64,000 bases of DNA from Fodinibacter sp963730365 (GCA_963730365.1 CAVSRM010000009.1:1-64000); one strand, 5' to 3'. Shown: positions 17,580-27,174, counted from the stretch's first letter. Translations and numbers: made by a program. Notes: generated by a model from the letters alone, not told the origin.

Positions 17580-17676
17580 CTCGTCACCCTCTCATGCGGG
17601 TGCAGGCGGAGGGCCGAAGTTGGGGGCAGGACGCCACCACCGTGGGGGCGGTGGACACCGGTGGGACGATGAGGGC

Positions 17677-18513
17677 ATGACCATCGTGCGCCGGGGAGTG
17701 GCGGTGGCATCGCTGGTGACGTCGGTGCTGCTCCTCACCTCCTGCGCCGGGGACTCCCCGAGCGACGACTCCGCGGGCCCGGTGTCGCACGAGTACCTCC
17801 CGGGGCTCGAGGCCTACCCCCACCTGCCGACGGGGGTGACCGCCGCTCCTGTCGTCGTCATGATCCCCGGTGGCGGCTGGGTCTCGGCCGACCCGTCCGG
17901 CTACGACGAGCTCGCCGACGCGCTGGCGGAGTCCGGCATCCTCGCCATGCCGGTCCGGATCCGGGCCGCTGCGGATGCCGTGACCTACCCGGTGCCGGTC
18001 GAGGACGTCCTGTGCGCGCTCGCCGACGGTGCCGCGACGGCCCGCGAGGCCGGTATCGAGCCCACGTCGCTCGTCCTTTTGGGCCATTCCTCGGGCGCCC
18101 ACCTCTCCGCCGTGGCCAGCCTGGCTCCGGAGACCGTCGAACCCCGATGCGAGGAGCCCCTCGTCGACGCGGACGGCTTCGTCGGGCTCGCCGGCCCCTA
18201 CGACATCCGCGAGTTCGCCCCCATGGCCGAGGAGCTGCTCGGCGAGCCGCCAGCCGCGAACCCCGACGCGTGGGCGCTGGCCAACCCCGTCCTCCTCGCC
18301 GGCCGTCGTCCCGAGGTCCCCGCCCTGCTCCTCCACGGCGACGCCGACGGTGTCGTCCCTGCGTGGGCGACCCAGGGGCTGGCCGACGCACTGCGCGCCG
18401 GCGGGCACGAGAGCACCGTCGACATCGTCCCGGGCGCGGACCACGCGAGCATCTACAGCGCCGAGGTCGCCGGGCCGCCCGTGGTCGACTGGGTGACCTC
18501 GCTTGCCGGGTGA
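17677..18513 (+). CDS. lipoprotein alpha/beta hydrolase
   Basis: A 278-residue esterase-like protein. The signal peptide ends in lipobox LLTSC, with the lipidated cysteine at residue 23, so it is anchored outside the membrane. The fold shows the oxyanion segment MIPGGGWVSA, nucleophile Ser138 in GHSSG, an acid in LLLHGDADGVVP and His in ADHASIY, typical of BD-FAE/esterase family proteins acting on ester substrates. ATG 17677 was chosen over the upstream start because GAGGG precedes it and a signal peptide then begins correctly. Confidence 0.8.
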   Translation: MTIVRRGVAVASLVTSVLLLTSCAGDSPSDDSAGPVSHEYLPGLEAYPHLPTGVTAAPVVVMIPGGGWVSADPSGYDELADALAESGILAMPVRIRAAADAVTYPVPVEDVLCALADGAATAREAGIEPTSLVLLGHSSGAHLSAVASLAPETVEPRCEEPLVDADGFVGLAGPYDIREFAPMAEELLGEPPAANPDAWALANPVLLAGRRPEVPALLLHGDADGVVPAWATQGLADALRAGGHESTVDIVPGADHASIYSAEVAGPPVVDWVTSLAG

Positions 18514-18593
18514 CCCACCCTTCGGCGGGGTCTTCGGGCCACTCGTCCTGACCGGCGGTTTCGCGGTCGAACCCGCGGGGGTCTATGGTCGGG

Positions 18594-18610
18594 TATACCC
18601 CTAGGGGGTA
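18594..18610. promoter_or_regulatory. CsoR-like copper operator
   Basis: The palindrome TACCCCTAGGGGGTA (18596-18610, inside TATACCCCTAGGGGGTA) closely matches the G-tract palindrome bound by CsoR-type copper repressors. It lies 75 bp before the copZ start. No csoR gene is in the window, so the repressor must be encoded elsewhere. Confidence 0.65.
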
Positions 18611-18684
18611 AGGTGGCTTCACGACGACGACACCAGCGGCATCGGCATCCGGACTCCTCGACGCACCACCGGAAGGACGACACC

Positions 18685-18903
18685 ATGACCACGACGAGCT
18701 ACCCGGTGACGGGCATGACCTGCGGACACTGCGCGAGCGCGGTGACCGAGGAGCTGTCGGCGCTCGACGGCGTCACGGAGGTCTTGGTCGACCTCGACGC
18801 CGGCGCCACCTCGACCGTCACCGTCACCAGTGACTCACCGCTCCCGGCGGATGCCGTCGCGGGTGCCCTCGCGGAGGCCGGCGACTACCACCTGGCGTCC
18901 TGA
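18685..18903 (+). CDS. copZ: copper chaperone / heavy-metal-associated domain
   Basis: A 72-residue single HMA domain with the metal-binding motif GMTCGHC (residues 10-16), then AVTEELSALDGV and a typical beta-alpha-beta-beta-alpha-beta end. CopZ proteins carry Cu(I) in the cytoplasm to copper ATPases or repressors. GGAAGGAC precedes ATG 18685. The CsoR-like operator upstream makes copper control likely. The usual copA partner is absent; instead a partial complex I operon begins 154 bp downstream. Confidence 0.85.
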   Translation: MTTTSYPVTGMTCGHCASAVTEELSALDGVTEVLVDLDAGATSTVTVTSDSPLPADAVAGALAEAGDYHLAS

Positions 18904-18920
18904 CCCCGCCCCAGGCGAAC

Positions 18921-18940
18921 GCCCGGGCGAACACCCGGGC
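18921..18940 (+). terminator. short hairpin between copZ and nuoA
   Basis: GCCCGGG (18921-18927) and CCCGGGC (18934-18940) pair around a 6-nt loop, 18 bp after copZ. There is no U-tract. If active it would reduce or prevent read-through from copZ into nuoA, which matters for whether copper controls the nuo cluster. Confidence 0.4.
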
Positions 18941-19057
18941 ACGCGCGGTGCCCCGAGGCTGTCCCTTCGGCCAGACTGCGATGGTGCGTAGTCCCGTCTC
19001 GACGACCCCGCCCGCCGGGCCCGGGTCTCGGCCGTCGCGGTCCCGGCGAGGCCGTCG

Positions 19058-19399
19058 ATGACCGGGCTGGTCGTCACGGCAGGCCTCGGGCTCCTCGCGG
19101 TGGCGCTGCTGTATGCCGCGCACTGGCTCCTCGTGCCGTGGCACTCGGTGCTGCGCACGGTGCCGTACCAGTCCGGATGGGTGCCTGAGGCACACGCCCT
19201 GTCGCGCTACCACGTGCGCTGGTACCTCGCGACGCTGCTCTTCCTCGCCTTCGACGTCGAGATGCTCTTCATGTATCCGTGGGCGGTGGTCGTCGCCGAC
19301 CTCGGAGCCGGCGCCGTGACCGAGATGTTCGTCTTCCTCGGCGCCCTGATGGTGGCGGTGGCGTGGGCCTGGCGTGAGGGGGCCCTGCGATGGGTCTGA
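19058..19399 (+). CDS. nuoA: complex I-like membrane subunit NuoA
   Basis: A 113-residue NuoA/ND3 homologue with three helices. The family core is present: RYHVRWYLATLLFLAFDVEM followed by LFMYPWAVV, including the conserved Phe-Asp-Val-Glu. The loop after the first helix reads YQSG where energy-converting complex I normally has YECG, so its cysteine is missing. It opens an eight-gene cluster that contains all seven hydrophobic Nuo subunits. The start ATG 19058 directly follows a run of untranslated sequence with no strong ribosome binding site. Confidence 0.85.
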   Translation: MTGLVVTAGLGLLAVALLYAAHWLLVPWHSVLRTVPYQSGWVPEAHALSRYHVRWYLATLLFLAFDVEMLFMYPWAVVVADLGAGAVTEMFVFLGALMVAVAWAWREGALRWV

Positions 19400-20499
19400 A
19401 CGACTGGCTGGCAAGCAGGGCGGTGCGGGTGGCACAGGTGCTCCTCGTCGAGTGCCCCGGGTCATGGATGGTGCGGGTCGCCGCGGAACGTGCTGTCGTG
19501 CAACGTGGTTGGCGGCTCGCGGAATCACCGGCCAGCGCTGACGTGCTCATGGTGGTGGGTCGACCCGCTGAGGAGCTCGACGAGGTCGTGGGTCGGCTGT
19601 GGGACGCGATGCCGGGTCCGCGCACCCGGGTGGACCTCGCCGACGGTGCCGACGTCGTCGGCGCCCTCGACGAGGCGGCGGCGCACCTCGGCGATGCCCG
19701 GGCGCAGGCCGGGGATGCCGCCTCCCGCACCGGCGCCGACGAGCCGGCCGAGGACCAGGAGTCCGGTGATTCCGGGATGGACCACGGCGACATGGATCAC
19801 GGGGGGATGGACCACGGCGACATGGGTCACGGGGGGATGGACCACGGCGACATGGACATGGCCCCCGACGGCATCCCGCTCGCCGAGGGGTCCGATGACG
19901 ACCGTGACGGCCTCGAGATGGACGCTCTCCCCGTGCGGCTCGGGCCGGTGCTGCCGCACTGGCCGGCCGGGCTCGTGCTCGACGTGACGCTGCACGGGGA
20001 CCTGGTGGCGCAGGCGAGTGCCCGCCTCGTCGACTCCGGCGCCGGGGCCCCCGGAGCGCACGGCCCGGTCACCGCGCGGGCGTGCGACGGAGTGGCCACG
20101 GTGCTCGACCTCGCCGGCTGGGCAGACGGCGCCGCGCGCGCCCGAGCGGTGCGCGACGACGTCCTCGACGGACCCGACGACAGATCCGCGCCGGCGCTCG
20201 CCGACCTCAGGCGCCGCGTCGCGGCATCCCGGCTGCTCCGGTGGTCGCTGCGCGGGGTGGGCGTCGTGCCCGCCGACCAGGCCCGCGAGCTCGGACTTCC
20301 GGACCACCTCGCCGGTGACTGCCTCGACCGACTCCTCGCCCTCCTGGACCGGGCGGAGACCGGGACCGGCGCCCCCGCCCCCGCTGCCGCCTCGGCCGTC
20401 GGGCCGCTGGTCGAGGGCTGCGACCTCGCCGTCGCGAGGCTCGTCGTGGCCAGCCTCGGACCGCTCGCGGCGACCTCGGAGGTGAGGGCCGGTGCCTGA
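19390..20499 (+). CDS. degenerate NuoB/NuoD-like fusion with MDHG metal-binding linker
   Basis: A 369-residue protein in the position of the peripheral Q-module. Residues 10-95 follow NuoB (SPASADVLMVVGRPAEELDE then VVGRLWDAMPGP), but the cysteines that bind cluster N2 are replaced. Residues 129-157 form an MDHGDMDHGGM-type repeat rich in Met, His and Asp, as in periplasmic copper proteins. From about residue 178 a weaker NuoD-like N-terminal segment follows (VRLGPVLPHWPAGLVLDVTL). No quinone-site or FeS residues remain. It overlaps nuoA and nuoH. It probably caps the membrane arm and binds metal; catalysis is unlikely. Confidence 0.6.
   Translation: MGLNDWLASRAVRVAQVLLVECPGSWMVRVAAERAVVQRGWRLAESPASADVLMVVGRPAEELDEVVGRLWDAMPGPRTRVDLADGADVVGALDEAAAHLGDARAQAGDAASRTGADEPAEDQESGDSGMDHGDMDHGGMDHGDMGHGGMDHGDMDMAPDGIPLAEGSDDDRDGLEMDALPVRLGPVLPHWPAGLVLDVTLHGDLVAQASARLVDSGAGAPGAHGPVTARACDGVATVLDLAGWADGAARARAVRDDVLDGPDDRSAPALADLRRRVAASRLLRWSLRGVGVVPADQARELGLPDHLAGDCLDRLLALLDRAETGTGAPAPAAASAVGPLVEGCDLAVARLVVASLGPLAATSEVRAGA
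19774..19860 (+). repeat. 30-bp tandem repeat coding for MDHG motif
   Basis: Nearly three copies of a 30-bp unit begin at 19774, 19804 and 19834, each starting GGGATGGACCACGGCGACAT. They encode the Met/His/Asp-rich linker. Copies are almost identical at DNA level, indicating recent expansion or ongoing copy-number variation. Confidence 0.85.
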
Positions 20500-21431
20500 C
20501 ACTCCCACGGTGGTGGGAAGCGGGTGGGTCGTGCTCGCGATCCCGCTCCTCGGTGTCCTCGTCGCGGCCGCAGTGGTGCTCGACGGGGTGCTCGGCGCCC
20601 GCGCCGTGGGGGCGCCGATCGGCCGGGCCGTCGGCCGCCCCCTCGACGAGACCGCCCGGCTGCTGCGCCAGCGCCGCCGGGCACCCGCTGTCGGCCGACA
20701 CCCTGTTGTGGCGGATCGGCGGTGGTGGCCTCGTCGTCGCGGCCCTGCTCATGGTCGCGGTCGTGCCGCTCGGCGAGTGGGTGATCTCCGACCTCGACGT
20801 CGGCGTCGTCTGGTTCAACACGATGGACGTCGCCGTGTGGGCCCTGGTGTGGCTCGCCGGCTGGGGAGCCAACTCGGTGCACTCGCTCGTGGGCGGCTAC
20901 CGGTTCCTCGCGCTCGCGCTGGCCTACGAGCTGCCGCTGATGTTCGCGCTCGTCGCCCCCGCGCTCGGTGCGGCGAGCCTGAACGTGGGGGAGGTGGCGG
21001 CCGCCCAGCAGGGGCTGTGGTTCGTCGTGTGGATGCCGGTCGCCTTCGTCGTCTACTGCCTGGGTGTCGTCGCGTTCTCGGTGTGGGGGCCGTTCACCCC
21101 GCCGGTGGGGTCCGACATCGCGGGCGGCGTGCTGTCCGAGCTGAGTGGCGTCGACCGGCTGCTCGTCCAGACCGGGCGCTACGCGCTGCTCGCCGCCGGA
21201 GCCGCCTTCGCGGTGCCGATGTTCCTCGGGGGCGGCGCCGGACCTCTGCTCCCCGGCTGGGCGTGGGTGCTCCTGAAGGCGGCCGCGCTCCTCGCGGTCT
21301 TCGTCGTGCTCCGCCGACGAGTTCCCGCGGTGCGACCCGACCTGCTCATGGAGGTCGGGTGGGTCGTGCTCCTGCCTGCGGTGCTGGTCCAGGACCTCGT
21401 GGTCGCCGTCGTCGTCGCGTGGAGGGGGTGA
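20492..21431 (+). CDS. nuoH: NuoH-like subunit, one frameshift
   Basis: A NuoH/ND1 homologue. The N terminus is read from GTG 20492 to RPLDETARLLRQR; a +1 shift near 20670-20682 moves to the second frame, which starts HPLSADTLLWRI and runs to 21431. About eight helices are present. The conserved acidic loop of true NuoH (normally ETNRAPFDLPE) is here FSVWGPFTPPVGSD, so the quinone-chamber carboxylates are lost. That agrees with the loss of NuoB and NuoD catalytic residues in the preceding gene. The frameshift may be a sequencing error because both parts are well conserved. Confidence 0.75.
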
Positions 21432-21435
21432 GCGC

Positions 21436-21999
21436 GTGATCGTGGACGTGTCGTTCTGGGTGCTCGGCGTCGTGGCCGTGGCCTCTGCCGCGCTCGTCTT
21501 CGTCGTCGACTCGATGGCGCGAGCCACCTATGCGCTCGCCCTGTCCTTCGTCGCCGTCGGATTCGTCCTCGTGCTCATGCAGCAGAACTACGTCGGCGTC
21601 GTCACCGTGCTGATGATGCTCATGGAGATGGCGATCATGGCGGTCTACATGGTCATGTACATGGGGATGAACCCCGCGCTCATGCCCATGTCGATGGTCC
21701 ACGACAAGAGGTCCGCGCTCGGCGTGGCGGTCGCCACGTTCCTCGTGCTCGGCGCGGGGGCGCTCTTCGTCGACTGGCCGGTGCGTCGCGGCGTGCCCGC
21801 ACCCGACGTCACTGCGGCCCTCGGTGAAGCCCTCATGGGCCCCCAGATGCTCGTCATGGTCGTCGTCAGCCCCGTCATGGTCGCGACGATCGTCGGTGGC
21901 GTCGTCCTGGCCGCCCACCGCACCCGCTACGACCGGTTCGGCGACGACCTCGACCAGCGCCCGCCCCGGGACCCCGAGCGCGGCGGGGTGGGCCGATGA
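21436..21999 (+). CDS. nuoJ: complex I-like membrane subunit NuoJ, Met-rich
   Basis: A 187-residue NuoJ/ND6 homologue with five helices. The pi-bulge region is replaced by a strikingly methionine-rich stretch (MMLMEMAIMAVYMVMYMGMN, then PALMPMSMVH). GTG 21436 starts 4 bases after the nuoH stop. NuoJ takes part in coupling in complex I, and here it belongs to the bare membrane arm. The Met-rich helices next to an MDHG repeat protein are worth noting in a copper context, although Met is also common in complex I membrane helices. Confidence 0.8.
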   Translation: MIVDVSFWVLGVVAVASAALVFVVDSMARATYALALSFVAVGFVLVLMQQNYVGVVTVLMMLMEMAIMAVYMVMYMGMNPALMPMSMVHDKRSALGVAVATFLVLGAGALFVDWPVRRGVPAPDVTAALGEALMGPQMLVMVVVSPVMVATIVGGVVLAAHRTRYDRFGDDLDQRPPRDPERGGVGR

Positions 22000-22298
22000 C
22001 CCTCCAGCTCGTGCTTCTCGTGGCCGCAGCCCTCTTCGCCGTCGGCCTCTACGGCGCGATCTCGCAGCAGGTCGTGGTCATGGTGATGATGGGCCTTGAG
22101 GTCATGGTCAACGCCGTGATCCTCGCGGCCGGCGCGATGTGGTGGTTCCTGGCCCCGGACCCCACCGGTCAGGTGCTGCTGCTCGTGGTGCTGGCGGCGA
22201 TGACCGTCGAGATGGCCACCGGGTTCGCCGTGGCCACCCTGCTCCACCGGCACCGCAACAGCGACATGACCGACTCCGCGACGGACCTCGCGCGATGA
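21996..22298 (+). CDS. nuoK: complex I-like membrane subunit NuoK
   Basis: A 100-residue, three-helix NuoK/ND4L homologue. The second helix carries the conserved proton-path Glu in MMGLEVMVNAVIL, and a second Glu lies in the third helix (LAAMTVEMATGFAV). Both acidic residues needed for proton transfer are therefore kept. It overlaps nuoJ and nuoL by 4 bases each, so translation is coupled through the cluster. Confidence 0.85.
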   Translation: MTLQLVLLVAAALFAVGLYGAISQQVVVMVMMGLEVMVNAVILAAGAMWWFLAPDPTGQVLLLVVLAAMTVEMATGFAVATLLHRHRNSDMTDSATDLAR

Positions 22299-24261
22299 CG
22301 GACGGTGGTGGTTCGGTGAGCTCGCTGGCGCAGGCGTGCCTGTGGGCCCTCGTCGGCCTGCCGACGGTCGCGGGCGCGGTGTTGCTGCTGGCCCCGCGGG
22401 GCCGTGCCGAACGCGTCGCACCAGCCGCGGGCCCGGCCGTCGCCGCCGCGACCTCGGCGCTCGCGGTCGTCGTGGCCCTGACCAGGCCCACGGTGGCGGT
22501 GCCGTTCGTGGCCGGGTCCGACCTCGCGCTCGGGGTCGACGGCCTCGCCGCGGTCGTCGCCCCGACGGTGGCCCTCGTCGCGACCCTCGTGCTCCTCGCC
22601 GGAGCCGTCGACGTGCGGGAGTCCCGAGCCCGGTTCCACGGGCTCATGCTCGTCTTCCTGGCGGCGGCCGTGCTCACCGTGACGGCGACCACGATGCCGA
22701 CCCTCCTGCTCGCCTGGGAGGTGATGGGCGCGACGTCCTACGCCCTCATCGGCTTCGCCTGGCGTGAGGACCGGAAGGTGGGCTCCGGGCTCACGGCTTT
22801 CGTCACGACCAGGGCAGCGGACCTCGGGCTCTACGTGGCGGCGGCGGCCGCGCTCGCCGGGGGTGCGGGCCTGGACCTCGACGCGCTCGCGAGCGCCTCT
22901 CCGGGGTGGCGCGACGTGCTCGCGCTCGGGGTGCTCGTCGCGGCCCTCGGCAAGGCGGCCCAGCTCGTGCTGGCGTTCTGGCTCTCCCGGGCGATGGACG
23001 GCCCCAGCCCCGTGAGTGCCCTGCTTCACTCGGCCGCGATGGTCGCGATGGGTGGCTTTCTCTTGCTTCGTCTCTCGCCGCTGCTCCAGGCGACGTCCTG
23101 GGCGGGGCCCGCGGCGGCGTGGGCGGGAGCCCTGACGACGGTCGCCCTGGGGGTCGTCGCGATCGGCCAGCGCGACCTCAAGCAGCTGCTCGCGGCCTCG
23201 ACCTCGGCCCAGCTGGGCTACGTGGTGATGGCCGGTGGCCTGGGCGCCGTCACGGCGGGCACCGCACACCTCGTCGCGCACGCCGTCACCAAGGCGGCGC
23301 TGTTCCTCGCGGCGGGGGCGTGGTTGTCGGCGCTGGGGACCAAGCAGCTCGGCGGGCTCCGCGGAGCGGTGGCCGGCTGGCCGGTCCTGCGCGTCGCGGC
23401 GAGCGTCGCGCTGCTGTGCCTCGCCGGCGTGCCGCCCGCTCGCGCTCTGGGCGTCCAAGGACCTCGTGCTCGCCGCGGCCCTCGAGCAGTCCCCGACGCT
23501 GTACGCGGTCGGGCTGATCGGAGCCGCCGCCTCCGCGGCCTACGCCGGCGCGGCGCTGCGGGTGCTCTGGAAACCGGTCACGACGGGAGGAGGTCAAGGA
23601 GGCGACGCGGCGTCCGCGGGTCGGAGGAGGAGCCACGGGGCATCGTTCCCGTCGCAACTGACGGTCGTCCGTCGCGGTGCTCGCCGCGGGCGCACTGGCG
23701 CTCGGGGCTCCTCGCCGTGCCGGCCATCTCGACTGCCCTGGCGAGCACCGTCGGTGGCGAGGTGGTGCATCCCGGCACGCCCGAGCTGCTCGCCTCGGGG
23801 TTGCTGGCGATCGCCGTCGTCGTCGCCGTCTGGGGCCGGCCCCTGCCGCAACCTCGGTGGGCGCTGACCTGGCTCGGTCTGGAGCGCACCGCGCACGTCG
23901 TGGTCGTCCGACCGACCCTCTGCACGGCATCGGTTCCTCGACCGCACCGACCAGCAGCTCACCCGGACGGTCTCGACGGCGGCCGGTGGCGTGGTCGCCT
24001 GGCCGGCGGCGCAGCGGCATCCGACGACGCCGTGATCGGCGGGGCGGTCGAGGGTGGCGTCGACGCCACGGGAGCGCTCGCCCGGGGCGCCGAGCGGGTC
24101 GACCTCAGGTGGATCCACGGCGCGGTCCTCGCCTCGCCCGGACGGTGCGGCGGGCGGGAGCCCTGGCTCGCCGACCGCAGACCGGTCAGCTCCACCAGTA
24201 CTACGTCCAAGCCGTCGTGCTCGTCGCGACCGGCATCGCGCTCCTCGTCGTCGTGAGGTGA
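22295..24261 (+). CDS. nuoL: NuoL-like antiporter subunit, multiple frameshifts
   Basis: A NuoL/ND5 homologue. The first 380 residues read cleanly from ATG 22295, with key pumping residues kept: Glu in LLAWEVMGATSY and Lys in ALGKAAQLVLAFW, then DGPSPVSALLH. From about 23437 the coding sequence jumps frame roughly seven times, yet each piece remains recognisable (ALWASKDLVLAA, then LLAVPAISTALAST, then RFLDRTDQQLTRTVST), ending with RRPQTGQLHQYYVQ and a last helix at 24261. The piecewise conservation argues for sequencing errors, though true decay of the C-terminal third cannot be excluded. Confidence 0.7.
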
Positions 24262-24264
24262 CCC

Positions 24265-25749
24265 GTGCTCTCGCTGATCATCTTCTTCCCCGCCCTGTGC
24301 GCGGCCCTGCTCCTCCTCCCGGCCTCGCCGCCGTCGCGCGCTGGGTGTGGGTCGCCGCGACGGCCATCGAGGTCGTGCTCGTCGCGGCCCTGTGGTGGCG
24401 CTACGAGACGCCGCCGGCCGGCGACCTCGCCTTCGACCAGCAGGTGCCGTGGATCCCCGGTGTCGACAGCAGCTACCACGTCGGCCTCGACGGCCTGTCG
24501 CTCCCACTCGTCGCGATGACCGCCGTCGTGTTCCTCGCCTGCGCGGTCTACTGCGCTGCGCGACCAGGACCGGCCGGCGTCCCGCGCTGCGCTGTTCCTC
24601 GGGCTGCAGACGGTCTCCATCGGGTTCTTCGCCGCGGCCGACCTCATCCTCTTCTTCGTCTTCTTCGACCTCTCGATCGTCGGGATGTACGTCATCATCG
24701 CCGGCTGGGGGCACGGGGACCGCGCCCGGTCGGCCCTGACGTTCTTCCTCTACACCTTCCTCGGGTCGCTCGCCCTCCTCGCCGGGTTCATCGGCCTCTA
24801 CCTCGCCGCGGACCCGCACACCTTCGACATGGTCGAGCTCGCCCGGCAGGACCCCTTCGCCGGGCGGGGGACGGCGGGCGTGGTCGTCCTCGGTGCGATC
24901 CTCCTCGGACTCGCCGTCAAGACCCCGACCGTGCCGTTCCACACCTGGCTGCCCCCGGCACACACCGACGCACCCGCGGTGGGCTCGGCGGTGCTCGCCG
25001 GCGTACTGCTCAAGCTCGGGGCCTACGGCTTCGTGCGCCTCGGCATGTCCCTGCTGCCCGATGCCTGGCGGTCCTGGGCCTGGGTCGTCCTCGTCGTGGG
25101 CATCGTCTCCGTGCTGTGGGGTGCGCTCGTCGCCCTCGCCCAGCGCGACCTCAAGCGGATGATCGCCTACACGTCGGTCAACCACATGGGGTACGTCGTG
25201 CTCGCTGTCGGCGCGGCCGGGATCGTCGCCTCGGACACCGCCCAGGCGCGCGGCATCGCGGTCACGGGAGCCGTCACCCAGATGGTCAGCCACGGCCTCA
25301 TCACGGCCGCCCTGTTCCTCCTGGCCGGGATGTTCCTCGACCGTTCCGGCACCTACGAGATCGCCGAGTTCGGCGGGCTCGCGGGCCGGGCCCCGCGCAC
25401 GACGGTGCTCTTCGCGGTCGCCGCCTTCGCGTCGCTGGGGCTGCCGGGGTTCTCGGGGTTCATCGCCGAGTTCCAGATCTTCACCGGGAGCATCGCGGCG
25501 GTGCCGGTCAGCGCGGTGGCGCTGCTCGGCATCCTCGTCATCGCGGGGGTCCTGTTGTGGACCCTGCAGCGGATCTTCACCGGAGAGACCCGGGGGCGGT
25601 CGTTCGACTTCAGTGACGTCAGGGCGCACGAGGCGTGGGCGATCGGGCCGCTGCTGGTCCTCTCCCTCGTCATCGGCCTGGTCCCACGGCCGCTGCTGGA
25701 CGTCATCGAACCAGCCGCCACGGCCGTCGTCGCGGCGCTGGGCGGGTAG
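24265..25749 (+). CDS. nuoM: NuoM-like antiporter subunit, two frameshifts
   Basis: A NuoM/ND4 homologue of about 490 residues. GTG 24265 begins MLSLIIFFPALCAALLLLP; the frame shifts near 24330 (then VWVAATAIEVVLVAALWW) and returns near 24570 to the original frame to the end. Pumping residues are kept: Lys in LAVKTPTVPFHTWLPPAHTD and Lys in QRDLKRMIAYTSVNHMG. In the helix-5 motif Glu is replaced by Asp (FFVFFDLSIVGMY). The two shifts compensate, and conservation on either side suggests sequencing errors. Confidence 0.75.
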
Positions 25750-25754
25750 CGGGG

Positions 25755-27174
25755 GTGGACTCGGCGATGGCGATGCGCCCGCTGGCGATGCTGCCCGAGA
25801 TCCTCCTCTTCGGAGGGGGCCTCGTGTGCCTCCTCGGCGGCTCCTTCACACCCCGTCGGCGCCAGTGGGTGCTGCGAGCGGTCGCGGCCGCAGCCCTGCT
25901 CGGTTCGGTGGTGGCGGCGATCGCCGGTGCAGGTGCAGGCGGCACGGCATTCGAGGGCGCCTTCGCCGTGGACGTCGCCACGACGACCGCGCGGGTCCTC
26001 GCCTCCCTCGCCACCCTGCTCGTCCTCGGCCTCGCCGCCGACGAGGTCTCCGGGGACGACCGCGAGAGCGAGACCTACGCGTTGCTCCTCTTCGCGACGG
26101 CCGGCACGCTGGTGCTGGCCGGTGCCCGCGACCTCCTCGTGCTCGCCGTCGGCTTCCTCCTCGCGAGCATCCCGCTCTACGCCCTCGTGGGCCTGGGACG
26201 CACGGCGCGTGCGGCCGAGGCCGCGCTCAAGACCTACCTCCTCGGCGCCCTGTTCGGGATCTTCATGCTCCTGGGCGTGACACTGATCTACGGGGTCGGC
26301 GGCACGACCGCCTACCCGGAGCTCGGCTCCGCCCTCGTCGGCGCCCCGACGGCCGTCGTCGCGGTGGGGTTCGTCGCGGTGCTCTCCGGGCTGGCGTTCA
26401 AGGCGGGCAGCGTTCCGGCGCACTTCTGGGTGCCGGATGCCGCGCAGGGGTCGACGGCCCTCACCGCCGCCTTCGTCACCACGGTGCCGAAGGTCGGTGC
26501 CGTCGTCGCCGCCTACCGCCTCGTCCTCGCCCTCCCGGACACCCTCGCGTGGGGAGCTGCTCGTCGGGGTGCTCGCCGTCGCGAGCATGACGCTGGGCAA
26601 CCTCGCCGCCTTCGCGCAGGACGACCCGCGAAGGCTGCTCGGCTGGTCGACGGTGAGCCAGGTGGGCTACCTGCTCGTCCCGGTGGCCGTTGCCGGCCGC
26701 AGCGACCTCGCCCTGCCCTCGATGCTGCTCTACCTCGGCGGGTATGCCGTGACGAACCTCGCCGCCTTCGCCGTGACCGCGGCCCTCCCCGGGGTGCGCG
26801 ACCTCTCGGGCTATGCGGGCCTGATCCGGGCGCGGCCCGGCCTGGCGGTCGCGCTCGTCGTCGCGCTGCTCGGCCTGGTCGGCACGCCTCCGACGGTCGT
26901 CTTCGTCGGCAAGCTCACGACGGCGACGGCCGGCTGGGACGGCGGGATGCCGTGGCTCACCGTCGCCGTGCTCGCCAACAGCCTGGCGTCCCTCTTCTAC
27001 TACCTCCGGTGGATCGCCCCGACGCTGCGCCGCGACACCCCGGCCCCGGGCCTGAGCGTCACCGGCAGCTCTGGTCGGCACGAGTTGCCGTGACGGCGTC
27101 CGTCGGCCTCGGTGCTGCTCGGCGTGCTCGCGGGCCCCCTGTGGGGTGCGCTCGGCGGCACGCTCCTTCCGTGA
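25755..27174 (+). CDS. nuoN: NuoN-like antiporter subunit, two frameshifts
   Basis: A NuoN/ND2 homologue. It is read from GTG 25755 (or ATG 25767), with FKAGSVPAHFWVPDAAQGS carrying the conserved Lys. A +1 shift near 26548 leads into GELLVGVLAVASMTLGNLAA and on to 27093. After a further shift near 27060-27100 the usual C-terminal helix LLGVLAGPLWGALGG ends at 27174. It is the last gene of the cluster. With nuoA, H, J, K, L and M, all seven membrane-arm subunits are present; no nuoC, E, F, G or I exists in or beside the cluster. Confidence 0.75.

Noticed and set aside
18591..18596. GGGTAT as a SigF-type -10 element before copZ
   Set aside because: The nearest GTTT is 29 bp away instead of about 16, and the bases belong to the copper operator palindrome.
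19827..21527. A long open frame antisense to nuoH and the NuoB/NuoD-like gene
   Set aside because: It is low-complexity Arg/Glu/His sequence typical of the antisense of a GC-rich hydrophobic gene.
23959..25629. A 556-codon antisense frame over nuoL and nuoM
   Set aside because: It is repetitive and charged, without domains; the sense strand encodes conserved complex I subunits.
19058..27174. nuoC, nuoE, nuoF, nuoG or nuoI hidden in other frames
   Set aside because: No CxxC-type FeS ligand sets, NADH-binding motifs or NuoC/NuoI signatures were found on either strand.
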